From positions 1,512,156-1,576,155 of the forward strand of contig CAWJFE010000001.1 in assembly GCA_963842125.1 (NCBI GenBank): a stretch of 64,000 bases of DNA, in the 5' to 3' direction. The DNA comes from CAWCWK01 sp963842125. Its GTDB lineage: Bacteria > Pseudomonadota > Alphaproteobacteria > Rhizobiales > CAWCWK01. The number at the start of each line of letters is the position of its first letter. Positions within the stretch are counted from its first letter, which is position 1. Of the stretch, positions 16,600-25,537 are shown piece after piece. Position numbers and translations under genes: made by a program. The notes beneath the pieces were generated by a model, which ran no database searches, had not been told where the DNA came from, and saw only the letters and a list, made by a program, of their open reading frames with translations.

Positions 16600-18195
16600 A
16601 TGACCCGCGCCCGCATCACCCTCTACGACACGACCCTGCGCGACGGGGCGCAGACGGATGGGGTCGACTTCTCGGTCGAGGACAAGCGCACCGTCATGGC
16701 GATGCTGGACGGGCTCGGCATCGACGTCGTCGAGGGCGGTTATCCGGGTGCGAATCCGGTCGATACCGAACTCTTCGCCGCCCTGCCCGAGACCCGCGCA
16801 CGCCGCGCCGCCTTCGGCATGACGAAGCGGGCCGGGCGCTCGGTCTCCAACGATCCGGGGGTGCAGGACCTCGTCGCCGCGGGCGGCGAGATCGTCACGT
16901 TCGTCGCCAAGGCATGGGATTTCCACGTCCACGTCGCGCTCGGCTGCACGCTGGAGGAGAACCTCGAGGGCGTGTCGGATTCGGTTGCGGCCGTCGTCGC
17001 GGCGGGCAAGGTCGCGATGCTCGACGCGGAGCATTTCTTCGACGGCTACAAGGCGAATGAGGACTATGCGCTCTCGGTCGTCCGCACGGCCATTGCGGCC
17101 GGCGCCGAGACGGTCATCCTCTGCGATACGAATGGCGGCACGTTGCCAGACGAGATCGAGCGGATCGTCGGCGTCGTCGCCGCCGAAGTTGGCGGCGAAC
17201 GTCTCGGCATCCACGCGCACGACGATACCGGCCACGCCGTCGCCAACTCGCTCGCCGGCATCCGTGCCGGGGCCTGCCAGATCCAGGGCACGCTCAACGG
17301 GCTTGGCGAGCGTTGCGGCAACGCGAACCTCATCACCCTCATCCCGACACTGCTCTTGAAGCCCGCCTACGCCGAGCGCTTCGAGATCGGCACGACGCCA
17401 GACGCGCTCAGGACGCTGACGTCGGTCAGCCGCGCCTTCGACGAGCTCATCAACCGCGCGCCGGCCCGCCAGAACCCCTATGTGGGCGCCGCCGCCTTCG
17501 CGACGAAGGCCGGCATCCACGCCTCCGCGATCGTGAAGGCGCCCGAGAGCTACGAGCATGTCGAGCCCGGCAGCGTCGGCAATGCGCGCCGGCTGCTGGT
17601 CTCTGGGCAGGGTGGGCGCTCCAACGTGCTGGCCGTGCTGGAGCGGCTTGGCGTCGAGGTGCGCCGGGACGATCCGCGTATCGGCCGCCTGGTCGAGCAG
17701 GTGAAGGAGCGCGAGGCGCTCGGCTACGCCTATGAGGCGGCCGAGGCGAGCTTCGAGCTTCTCGCCCGGCGCGCGCTGGGCCAGGTGCCGCAATTCTTCT
17801 CGGTCGAGAGCTTCCGCGCCACGGTCGAGGGGCGGTTCAACGCGGTGGGCGAGAAGATCGCGGTCTCGGAAGCCGTCGTGAAGGTGACGATCGATGGCGA
17901 GACCTACATGTCGGTCGCCGAGGGCAACGGCCCCGTCAACGCGCTGGACGCCGCGCTTCGAAAGGACCTCGGCCGTTACCAGGCGCACATAGACGACCTT
18001 GCGCTGGCCGACTTCAAGGTCCGTATCCTCAACGGCGGCACGGGCGCGATCACGCGCGTCCTCATCGAATCGATGGACGGGGCTGGACATCGCTGGTGGA
18101 CGGTCGGCGTCTCGCCCAACATCGTCGAGGCATCCTTCGACGCGCTGATGGACTCGATCACCTACAAGCTGCTGCGCGATGGGGTCGGGGTATGA
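16600..18195 (+). CDS. cimA: (R)-citramalate synthase
   Basis: A 531-aa member of the isopropylmalate/homocitrate synthase family. The N-terminal YDTTLRDGAQTDGVDFS and EGGYPGANP, the metal-binding HAHDDTGHAVANS, and the C-terminal regulatory domain match CimA, which condenses pyruvate with acetyl-CoA to citramalate and provides a threonine-independent route to 2-oxobutanoate for isoleucine. I chose the ATG at 16600 because the longer frame runs into the palindromic repeat. The LeuA alternative is less likely, given the GAQTDGVDFS and EGGYPGANP signatures. Confidence 0.93.
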   Translation: MTRARITLYDTTLRDGAQTDGVDFSVEDKRTVMAMLDGLGIDVVEGGYPGANPVDTELFAALPETRARRAAFGMTKRAGRSVSNDPGVQDLVAAGGEIVTFVAKAWDFHVHVALGCTLEENLEGVSDSVAAVVAAGKVAMLDAEHFFDGYKANEDYALSVVRTAIAAGAETVILCDTNGGTLPDEIERIVGVVAAEVGGERLGIHAHDDTGHAVANSLAGIRAGACQIQGTLNGLGERCGNANLITLIPTLLLKPAYAERFEIGTTPDALRTLTSVSRAFDELINRAPARQNPYVGAAAFATKAGIHASAIVKAPESYEHVEPGSVGNARRLLVSGQGGRSNVLAVLERLGVEVRRDDPRIGRLVEQVKEREALGYAYEAAEASFELLARRALGQVPQFFSVESFRATVEGRFNAVGEKIAVSEAVVKVTIDGETYMSVAEGNGPVNALDAALRKDLGRYQAHIDDLALADFKVRILNGGTGAITRVLIESMDGAGHRWWTVGVSPNIVEASFDALMDSITYKLLRDGVGV

Positions 18196-18211
18196 GGGCT
18201 TGGTCGGGTCG

Positions 18212-18823
18212 TTAGAGACTCCGCAGCGGCTCGGCCGACGTGTCGGCGTCGAGTTCCGTCTGGTCAAGCCGGGCGGCCTCGGCCTGGAGCGTCGGCACGA
18301 CGGCGTCGGCGCTGGAGGCGACGAGGAAGGGAACCTCGTGGCCGGGCCGGATGAAGCCCTCTTCGGACATGTGGCCGAGGAGTTCGAGGAGCGGCGTCCA
18401 GAAGCCGTCTATGTCGGCGAGGAGGACGGGCTTCTTGTGCTGACCGAGCTGCGCCCAGGTCATCATCTCGACCGTCTCTTCGAGCGTGCCGATACCGCCC
18501 GGCAGCGCGACGAAGGCGTCGGCGCGCTCGAACATCAGGCGTTTGCGCTCGTGCATGTCGGCGGTGACGATCAGCTCGTCCACATCGTCGAGCATCACCT
18601 CGCGGCCGGTGAGGAAGCTCGGGATGATGCCCGTCACCTGGCCGCCCGCCTCTATGACGGAGCGCGCGACCGTGCCCATCAGGCCCAGGCTTCCGCCGCC
18701 ATAGACGAGGCGGATGCCCGCCGCCGCCATCGCCTGCCCGAGCGCCTTCGCGGTCGCCTCGTAGACGGGCTTCGCACCGATGCCGGTGCCGCAATAGACG
18801 CAGATGTTCTTGATCTCAGCCAT
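18212..18823 (-). CDS. LOG family protein (cytokinin riboside 5'-monophosphate phosphoribohydrolase-like)
   Basis: A 203-aa Rossmann-like protein with both LOG signatures: GGGSLGLMG and PGGIGTLEE, the latter containing the catalytic glutamate. LOG enzymes cleave nucleoside 5'-monophosphates (cytokinin or AMP type) to base and ribose phosphate. The ATG at 18823 (MAEIKNICVYCG) fits the family N-terminus better than the upstream codon at 18844. It is convergent with cimA (16-base gap) and divergent from the LysM gene. Confidence 0.93.
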   Translation of the reverse strand: MAEIKNICVYCGTGIGAKPVYEATAKALGQAMAAAGIRLVYGGGSLGLMGTVARSVIEAGGQVTGIIPSFLTGREVMLDDVDELIVTADMHERKRLMFERADAFVALPGGIGTLEETVEMMTWAQLGQHKKPVLLADIDGFWTPLLELLGHMSEEGFIRPGHEVPFLVASSADAVVPTLQAEAARLDQTELDADTSAEPLRSL

Positions 18824-18988
18824 GGCCCATGTGGCACTGCACAAAGCCGGCGGTCAACCACGTCCGAAGGCACGATTTGCCCGCGCCGGCGTTTGCCTTT
18901 AACGCTTTGGTAAGGCGCGTGGGCCGGGCGAGACCCCGGCCCCGAGAGCGCAAGCCGCTATACGCATGAAAGGATTCGATTTCCCGAG

Positions 18989-20759
18989 ATGGCCCCGCTA
19001 CCGCTCATATGGCTTTTGGGAGCCCTCAGCGTGGGCGTCGCGGTGGTCGGCACGACGACCTACCGCTACTTGCGCGACGCGCCGCCGGAGGTCGTCGCCA
19101 GCGGCGAGGCTGTAGGCCGAGCGGGTGCGGTCGCTGCGGTCGGGGCGACTGTTGGCGCCGTGGAAACCTCCGTGCCGCTCGATGGCGCGATAGTGTCGGG
19201 CGGCGGGGACGGACGCCTCGCACCGTCGTCGACGCGGCCGATCGCGATCAGCGTGGCGGCGGGTGCCGTCGATATCGTCTCGAGCTTTTCAGCGGGTCCA
19301 GGCAGCTTCGCCGGTCTCTCCGCCGTTGCGGTCGAGGCGAGCCTGAACGGCGGCGCCTCGGTTCCCCTCACGATGCCGCCTCCGCCCAATGGCGCGGCTG
19401 GCCAGTCGGTGGACGCCGCCGACGCATCCGATGCGCCGACCGCGACCGTGGCGATCGGCAAACCCCCCGTCGTCAGCGCCGATGCGACCTGGGGTCTCGA
19501 CGGCGAGGGCGATCTCGTCGGCCGGGCGGACCAGCCGATCGCATCCGTCACCGTGCCGGGGCCGCTTCGCGCGGCGCGGGTGGACGCGACTGCAGTGCCT
19601 CGCACCGTCACCGATATTCGAACCGGGGGCACCACGCTCCAGGGGGCTCCGCTGGCCGAGGGCCGCGTGGTTCCCGCGCCGTTGCCGGCGCCCGACAGGG
19701 CGCCTGGCGCGACGAGTGATGGTCCGCGCGACACCGTCCTCGCAGAGAGGGCAAGCGATGCGGAGGGTGTTGGCGGTCCTGTCGACGCGCCTCCGGTCAG
19801 GGTCGCTGCTGCGCCAAGGGCGGAGGAGACACCCATCGAGCGCGTGGGACCGCGCGTCGGGACGAGCGCGTCGATGACGTCCCACGCCGGCAGCGGCCGC
19901 GCCGACTGCGCTGATCGCACCGCCCATCATCCCGCGGGTTTCGCCTCGAGCGAAGGCGGGAGCCGCGAAGACGGGCGCTGATCCCGTGAGGATCGTGTCC
20001 GCGCGGCGCGCGACGGCCGAGGCGCCCGCCTCGCCGGGCTTCCTTCAAGTCACGGACTGGCGTGCGGGCGGCGCGAAGGTGATCTCCGTCGTCGCCTCGT
20101 CCTCGGAGACCGCCATCGATGCGGGCGCTCTCGCCTCCGGGGTCGGGGTGCTGCGGCCCGGACCGAAGGTCATGACGGTGTCGCGCGGCATCGACGTCGC
20201 GTCCCCCATCGAGGTGACCGGGCGAGGCGAGGTGAAGATCGAGGCGGTCCGCACCGGCGCATCGCGCATCGTCGTGCGGGGCCGGGGCGCCGCCGGAACG
20301 ACGGTGCGCGCCAATCTCAACGGGACCGATATCGGCGAGGTCTCCGTCGGAGACGACGCCCGTTTCGCCTTCGATCTGCCGGCCCGCATGTTGCCCGGCG
20401 CCTACGAGTTGCGCATCGAGCCGCGGGGCGTCTCCGTCGATGCCGGCGGATCGGCGACGATCGGCTTCACCCTCGATCAGGGCCTGCGTCAGACGCGCAC
20501 CCGGCGCGTGACGCCACTCAACGCGCGCATGCGGGCCGAGACGGTGGCCGTCGAGGCGCAGCCCCATGTCGTCGTCATCGCACGGGGCGACAATCTCTGG
20601 CGCATCGCGCGGCGCGTCTATGGCGACGGGATCAGCTTTCCGACCATCGTCAACGCCAATCGCGACCTCATTCGCAACCCCGATCTCATCTTCCCCGGCC
20701 AGGTCTTCGTGCTGCCGCTCCTGGAGACGCATCGGCTGGGCGATACGGCACGGGGGTAA
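18989..20759 (+). pseudogene. LysM peptidoglycan-binding membrane protein, frameshifted
   Basis: Two open frames make one gene. 18989-19981 gives an N-terminal membrane anchor (LIWLLGALSVGVAVVG) and a long Ala/Pro/Val-rich region. From about 19905 the coding signal moves to the frame that ends at 20759, which holds an Ig/bacterial-adhesion-like region and a C-terminal LysM domain (GDNLWRIARRVYGDG...NPDLIFPGQVFVLP). Restoring one CG at GGCCGCGCCGAC (near 19903) joins the frames without a stop. The intact protein would be about 590 aa, anchored in the inner membrane and binding peptidoglycan in the periplasm, as in other rhizobial LysM proteins. The break may be a sequencing error. Confidence 0.78.
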
Positions 20760-20832
20760 TCGGGCCCATCGCTCCGGACAGGGTATGAGGGCTTGCTAAA
20801 ACCGCCCGTCTGGCCCATTTGCGCGGTCACGC

Positions 20833-22824
20833 ATGACCGATGCCACCCTCCCAGACGACGCCCCCAAACCGGACGGCGCCCACGCCGCCAAGCCGGAGGA
20901 CGCCTCCGTCCGTAAGGGCCGGCGCGTCAGCGCGGAGGACGGCGACACCTTCCAGACGCTGAAGGCGCTGTGGCCCTATCTCTGGCCGCACGACCGGAAC
21001 GACCTCAAGGTCCGCGTCATCCTCGCGCTCTTCGTCCTGATCATCGCCAAGGTGATCAATGTCGGCGTGCCCTATCTCTACAAATGGGCCACCGACGCGC
21101 TGGCCGGCACGCCCGACCTGACGGGCCGCGAGGGCTGGACGCTGGCGCTTCTGGGCGCGCCCGTCCTCATCGTGATCGCCTACGGCGTCGCGCGCGTGGC
21201 CGTGATGGGCTTCCAGCAGCTTCGGGACGCGCTCTTCGCCAAGGTGTCGATGAACGTCGTGCGCAAGCTCGGGCAGGAGACGTTCGACCATCTCCACAAG
21301 CTCTCGCTGCGCTTTCACCTCGCGCGGCGCACGGGCGGTCTGAGCCGCATCATCGAGCGCGGCACCACGGGCATCGAATCGGTCGTGCGCTTCACCATCC
21401 TCTCGATCTTTCCGACGATGATCGAGTTCGTGCTGGCGGCCGCCGTCATCGCCTACCAGTTCGACTGGCGCTATCTCGTCGTGCTCCTCGGAATGATGGT
21501 CGGCTATGTCGGCTACACGGTCTGGCTCACGAACCTGCGCATCCAGATCCGCCGCAACATGAACGAGGCGAACAATGACGGGAACTCGAAGACCGTCGAC
21601 AGCCTCCTCAACTACGAGACGGTCAAGTACTTCAATAACGAAGGGCTGGAATCGAGCCGCTTCGGCGAGACGCTGGCGCGCTACGAGACGGCCGGCGTCC
21701 AGACGCTGACCTCGCTCGCCTGGCTCAATATCGGCCAGAACGTCATCTTCACCGCCGGCATGACGGCGACCATGGTGATGGCCGCGCAAGGCGTGATGGA
21801 CGGCGAGAACACGGTCGGCGACTTCGTCCTCATCAACGCGCTGATGATCCAGCTCTACCAGCCGCTCAACTTCATCGGCACCGTCTACCGCGAGATCAAG
21901 CAGGGGCTGACGGATATCGAAGCGCTCTTCATGCTCCTCGACGAGAACCCCGAGATCGTCGATGCGCCCGGCGCGAAGCCGCTCCGGGTGGACGAGGGCC
22001 GCATCGTCTTCGAGGACGTCCGCTTCGCCTACGACGCCGAGCGCCCGATCCTCAAGGGCCTCTCCTTCGAGGTGCCGGCCGGCAAGACATTCGCCATCGT
22101 CGGCCCTTCGGGCGCGGGCAAGTCGACGCTGTCGCGTCTCCTCTACCGGTTCTACGAGGTCGGCGAGGGCCGTATCCGGATCGACGATCAGGACATCACC
22201 GACGTTCAGCAGCTCAGCCTGCGCCGCCAGATCGGCATGGTCCCGCAGGACACGGTGCTCTTCAACGACACGATCGCCTACAACATCCAGTACGGCCGGC
22301 CAGACGCCAGCCACGCCGAAGTCGTGCAGGCGGCCAAGCTGGCGCAGATCCACGACTTCATCCTCCAGCTGCCCGACGGCTACGAGACCGAGGTCGGCGA
22401 GCGCGGGCTCAAGCTCTCGGGCGGCGAGAAGCAGCGGGTCGCGATCGCGCGCACGATCCTCAAGGCGCCGCCCATCCTCATTCTCGACGAGGCGACCTCG
22501 GCGCTCGACAGCTACACCGAGCTCGAGATCCAGGAAGCGCTGCGCGCCGTCGCGGAAGGGCGCACGACGCTCGTGATCGCGCACCGCTTGACGACCATCG
22601 TCGATGCCGACCAGATTCTCGTCATCGAGGCGGGCCGGCTCGTGGAGCGCGGCACGCATGACGAGCTGCTGCGCGCCGGCGGCCTCTATGCCGGCATGTG
22701 GAACCGCCAACGCGAGGCCGAGGAGGCCCGCGAGGCCTATCAGCGCACGATGCGCGATGCGGAAGGGTTCCTACCCGGCCGCCGCCGCGAGGACGCGCTA
22801 CCGATCGAAGGTGAGACGACATGA
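20833..22824 (+). CDS. ATM1-type ABC transporter (fused permease and ATPase)
   Basis: A 663-aa half-transporter with an N-terminal six-helix ABC type I exporter domain and a C-terminal ATPase: Walker A GPSGAGKST, signature LSGGEKQR, Walker B ILILDEATSALDS. The segment NSKTVDSLLNYETVKYFNNE is the hallmark of the Atm1/HMT1 group, which exports glutathione-linked sulfur or metal compounds and works as a homodimer in the inner membrane. The start is the ATG at 20833. Its stop overlaps the psd start (ATGA at 22821-22824). Confidence 0.94.
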   Translation: MTDATLPDDAPKPDGAHAAKPEDASVRKGRRVSAEDGDTFQTLKALWPYLWPHDRNDLKVRVILALFVLIIAKVINVGVPYLYKWATDALAGTPDLTGREGWTLALLGAPVLIVIAYGVARVAVMGFQQLRDALFAKVSMNVVRKLGQETFDHLHKLSLRFHLARRTGGLSRIIERGTTGIESVVRFTILSIFPTMIEFVLAAAVIAYQFDWRYLVVLLGMMVGYVGYTVWLTNLRIQIRRNMNEANNDGNSKTVDSLLNYETVKYFNNEGLESSRFGETLARYETAGVQTLTSLAWLNIGQNVIFTAGMTATMVMAAQGVMDGENTVGDFVLINALMIQLYQPLNFIGTVYREIKQGLTDIEALFMLLDENPEIVDAPGAKPLRVDEGRIVFEDVRFAYDAERPILKGLSFEVPAGKTFAIVGPSGAGKSTLSRLLYRFYEVGEGRIRIDDQDITDVQQLSLRRQIGMVPQDTVLFNDTIAYNIQYGRPDASHAEVVQAAKLAQIHDFILQLPDGYETEVGERGLKLSGGEKQRVAIARTILKAPPILILDEATSALDSYTELEIQEALRAVAEGRTTLVIAHRLTTIVDADQILVIEAGRLVERGTHDELLRAGGLYAGMWNRQREAEEAREAYQRTMRDAEGFLPGRRREDALPIEGETT

Positions 22825-23519
22825 ACGGGCTGGCCGACACCATCAAGAAGACGCTGCCGGCGATGCACCCGGCCGGCACGCCCTTCGTCCTCGTCTTCGC
22901 GGCCGTCACGGTCGTGCTCTTCCTCCTGTGGCAGCCGCTCGGTTGGCTCGGCGTGGCGCTCACGGTCTGGTGCTACACCTTCTTTCGCGATCCGAAGCGG
23001 GTCACGCGGCTCGACCCCGATCTCGTGATCGCAGGCGCGGACGGGCGGGTGTCCTGGGTCGGCTCGGCCATGCCGCCGCCCGAGCTCGGGCTCGGCGACG
23101 TGCCGCTGGTGCGGGTGTCGATCTTCATGTCGGTCTTCGACGTGCACATCAACCGCGCGCCCATCGCAGGCAAGATCGAGCGGATCGTCTATACGCCCGG
23201 CAAGTTCCTCAACGCCGAGCTCGACAAGGCATCGGAGCACAACGAGCGCAACGCCTTCATCGTCCGGTCGGGCGGGCGCACCTTCGCGCTCGTCCAGATC
23301 GCCGGCCTCGTGGCGCGCCGCATCCTGCCCTTCGTGCGGGAGGGCCAGGAGGTCGTCGCCGGAGAGCGGCTCGGTCTCATCCGCTTCGGCTCGCGCTTCG
23401 ACATCTACCTGCCGGACGATATCGAGCCGCTCGTCGCCGAAGGGCAGCGCTGCGTGGCCGGCGAGACGGTGATCGCGCGGGCGGGCGAGGGCACGCGTCC
23501 GAAGTTCCGGACCGCCTGA
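22821..23519 (+). CDS. psd: Phosphatidylserine decarboxylase (short form)
   Basis: A 232-aa membrane-associated enzyme that converts phosphatidylserine to phosphatidylethanolamine. The self-processing site is RFGSR, cleaved between Gly190 and Ser191 to form the pyruvoyl group; the N-terminal hydrophobic stretch anchors it. VFDVHINRAP and the serine-loop region match the PSD-A group of alphaproteobacteria. It overlaps the ABC transporter gene and is one base before pssA, so both steps of PE synthesis are in one operon. Confidence 0.95.
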   Translation: MNGLADTIKKTLPAMHPAGTPFVLVFAAVTVVLFLLWQPLGWLGVALTVWCYTFFRDPKRVTRLDPDLVIAGADGRVSWVGSAMPPPELGLGDVPLVRVSIFMSVFDVHINRAPIAGKIERIVYTPGKFLNAELDKASEHNERNAFIVRSGGRTFALVQIAGLVARRILPFVREGQEVVAGERLGLIRFGSRFDIYLPDDIEPLVAEGQRCVAGETVIARAGEGTRPKFRTA

Positions 23520-23520
23520 C

Positions 23521-24309
23521 GTGACGCTGGAACCCGCCCCGGAGAGCCGGCCGCGCCGCCTTTCCATCCGCACGCTTCTGCCGAGCATGGTCACGCTGCT
23601 CGCGCTCTGCATCGGCCTCACCGCCATCCGCTTCGGCGTCGAGGGGCGGTTCGACATGGCGGTCTATGCGATCGTCTTCGCCGCGATCCTGGATGCCGTG
23701 GACGGTCGCCTGGCCCGCGCGTTGAAATCGACGTCGAAGTTCGGCGCCGAGCTCGACAGCCTGGCCGACTTCGTCAACTTCATGGTCGTGCCGGCCGTGC
23801 TGCTCTTCATCTGGGTGCTGCACGAGTTGGGGAATATCGGCTGGCTGGCCGCGCTTCTCTACGCCATCTGCGGCGCGCTGCGGCTCGCGCGGTTCAACGT
23901 CGCGCTCGATGTGGACAAGCCGGAATGGCAGGTCGACTATTTCTCGGGCGTACCGGCGCCATCGGGCGCCTGTCTCGTGCTCTTCCCGCTCTACGTGAAT
24001 CTGCTCGGATTCGAGGCGGCGCATTCGCCTTGGCTTGTTCTCGTCTTCACGCTCGTCGTCGGCGCGCTGATGGTCAGCAAGATTCCGACCTTCTCCATGA
24101 AGCGGGTCGGCCAGAGGGTCGATCGGGAAGCGGTCGTCTTGCTTCTTCTCGCGCTCGTCGCCTTTCTCGGGCTCCTCATCAGCTTCCCCTTCACGGTGCT
24201 GACGGTTTGCTCGCTGATCTACATCACCCTCGTTCCCATCGCCGCGCTGCGCTTCCGCAAGCGCGCGGCGCAGGATGGGTTGCCGGGCGGGCCGACCGCA
24301 CCCAGCTAA
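23521..24309 (+). CDS. pssA: CDP-diacylglycerol--serine O-phosphatidyltransferase
   Basis: A 262-aa integral membrane enzyme that makes phosphatidylserine from CDP-diacylglycerol and serine. The CDP-alcohol phosphotransferase motif, DG-x2-AR-x8-G-x3-D-x3-D, is visible as ILDAVDGRLAR followed by FGAELDSLADF, and about six to eight hydrophobic spans follow. The GTG at 23521 lies one base after the psd stop. Product and substrate of psd and pssA link directly. Confidence 0.95.
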   Translation: MTLEPAPESRPRRLSIRTLLPSMVTLLALCIGLTAIRFGVEGRFDMAVYAIVFAAILDAVDGRLARALKSTSKFGAELDSLADFVNFMVVPAVLLFIWVLHELGNIGWLAALLYAICGALRLARFNVALDVDKPEWQVDYFSGVPAPSGACLVLFPLYVNLLGFEAAHSPWLVLVFTLVVGALMVSKIPTFSMKRVGQRVDREAVVLLLLALVAFLGLLISFPFTVLTVCSLIYITLVPIAALRFRKRAAQDGLPGGPTAPS

Positions 24310-24324
24310 AGGGGATCGCACGGG

Positions 24325-25533
24325 GTGGGGCGCGTCAGACGAGATGCCGACATCATGCTTCCACACCTCGCCCGCTGCCTCTTCCTATCCCTCTTCGTCA
24401 CCTTGGCGCCGCTCGGCGTGATGGCCGAAGAGCGCCAGACCGCACTTCGCCAGCTCTTCGAAGCACCGGCGGCCGAAGCCGAGTGGTTCACCCAGGATTT
24501 TCTGAACGCCGTGCCGGCCGCGACGGTCGATCGGATCGTCGCGGGTCTGCGCACGGACTTCGGCGACCTGCGCACCATCGCGCTCGATGGCGACGCCGGT
24601 ACGCTCTCGCTCGAGCGGGCGGAGGTGCCGGTCAACATCACGCTCGATGCCGAGGGGCGGATCGCCGGCCTCTTCTTCGGCCCGCCCCGCGCGATGGAAA
24701 CCGACCCTGCCCGGTTCGCCGACACGTTGAGGGCGGCGGCGCTTGGAGACGTCGCGCTCCTCGTTCGCGTCGGCGGTGTCGATCTCGTCGCCGAGAAGGC
24801 GGACGAGGCGTTGGCCGTCGGCTCGGCGTTCAAGCTCTTCGTCCTGCGGGCCTATGAGGATGCGATCGCGCGCGGCGACATCCAGCGCGCCGATGTCGTG
24901 ATGCTGGAGGAAGCCGACGGCTCGCTGCCCTCCGGTATCCTCCAGAACGCACCGGCGGGCCTGCCCGTCACGCTCGAGACGTTGGCGACGCTGATGATCC
25001 AGATCAGCGACAACACCGCCACCGACGCCCTCATCCGTGTCCTCGGGCGCGACACCATCGAGGCGATCTCACCGCGTAACGTCCCGTTTCTGACGACGGG
25101 TGAGGCGTTTCGGTTGAAGGCGAGGGCGGAGCGCTCGAATTTCGACGCCTTCGTCGGCGGCTCGGCCGAGGAACGCCGCGCCGTTCTCGACAACCTCATC
25201 GGAGCGCCGCTCCCCGCCATAGGCGATCTGCGGACCGAGACGACCTGGGAGGTCGAGTGGTTCGCGACCGCGCGCGAGCTTTGCGATCTCCTCGACACAC
25301 TTGCCGACGCACCGGCCATGACGCTGCCGACGACGGCGCCCCTCAAGGCGGAAGACTGGGCGCAGGCCGCCTTCAAGGGCGGCTCGGAGCCCGGCGTTCT
25401 CAACCTGTCGGCCCGCGCCACCCGGCAGGACAGCACGCCGGCTTGCGTCGTCTTCACGGCGAATGCCGACGAGGCGCAGCCCGACGAGCGGCTCGCCCTC
25501 CTCTTCGCCGCGCTCGCCAGCGCGCTTCGCTGA
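24325..25533 (+). CDS. Serine hydrolase, class A beta-lactamase-like, exported
   Basis: A penicillin-interacting fold protein of about 400 aa with a signal peptide (CLFLSLFVTLAPLGVMA). The three active-site boxes are SAFK (SxxK), SDN in QISDNTA, and KGG in AFKGGSEPG. The N-terminal third before SxxK is a separate small domain, so this is not a classical resistance beta-lactamase; a periplasmic hydrolase of unknown substrate is more likely. Start is either GTG at 24325 (good ribosome site AAAGGGGA) or ATG at 24355, which fits the signal peptide. The gene ends 4 bases from the convergent RND gene. Confidence 0.82.
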   Translation: MGRVRRDADIMLPHLARCLFLSLFVTLAPLGVMAEERQTALRQLFEAPAAEAEWFTQDFLNAVPAATVDRIVAGLRTDFGDLRTIALDGDAGTLSLERAEVPVNITLDAEGRIAGLFFGPPRAMETDPARFADTLRAAALGDVALLVRVGGVDLVAEKADEALAVGSAFKLFVLRAYEDAIARGDIQRADVVMLEEADGSLPSGILQNAPAGLPVTLETLATLMIQISDNTATDALIRVLGRDTIEAISPRNVPFLTTGEAFRLKARAERSNFDAFVGGSAEERRAVLDNLIGAPLPAIGDLRTETTWEVEWFATARELCDLLDTLADAPAMTLPTTAPLKAEDWAQAAFKGGSEPGVLNLSARATRQDSTPACVVFTANADEAQPDERLALLFAALASALR

Positions 25534-25537
25534 GCGC

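Noticed and set aside
19797..20732. Minus-strand frame opposite the LysM gene
   Set aside because: The plus strand encodes an obvious LysM domain; the minus frame is low-complexity.
24325..25533. Beta-lactamase as an acquired resistance gene
   Set aside because: It has SxxK, SDN and KGG boxes but an extra N-terminal domain, sits in backbone next to pssA and has host-like composition, so a housekeeping hydrolase is more likely.
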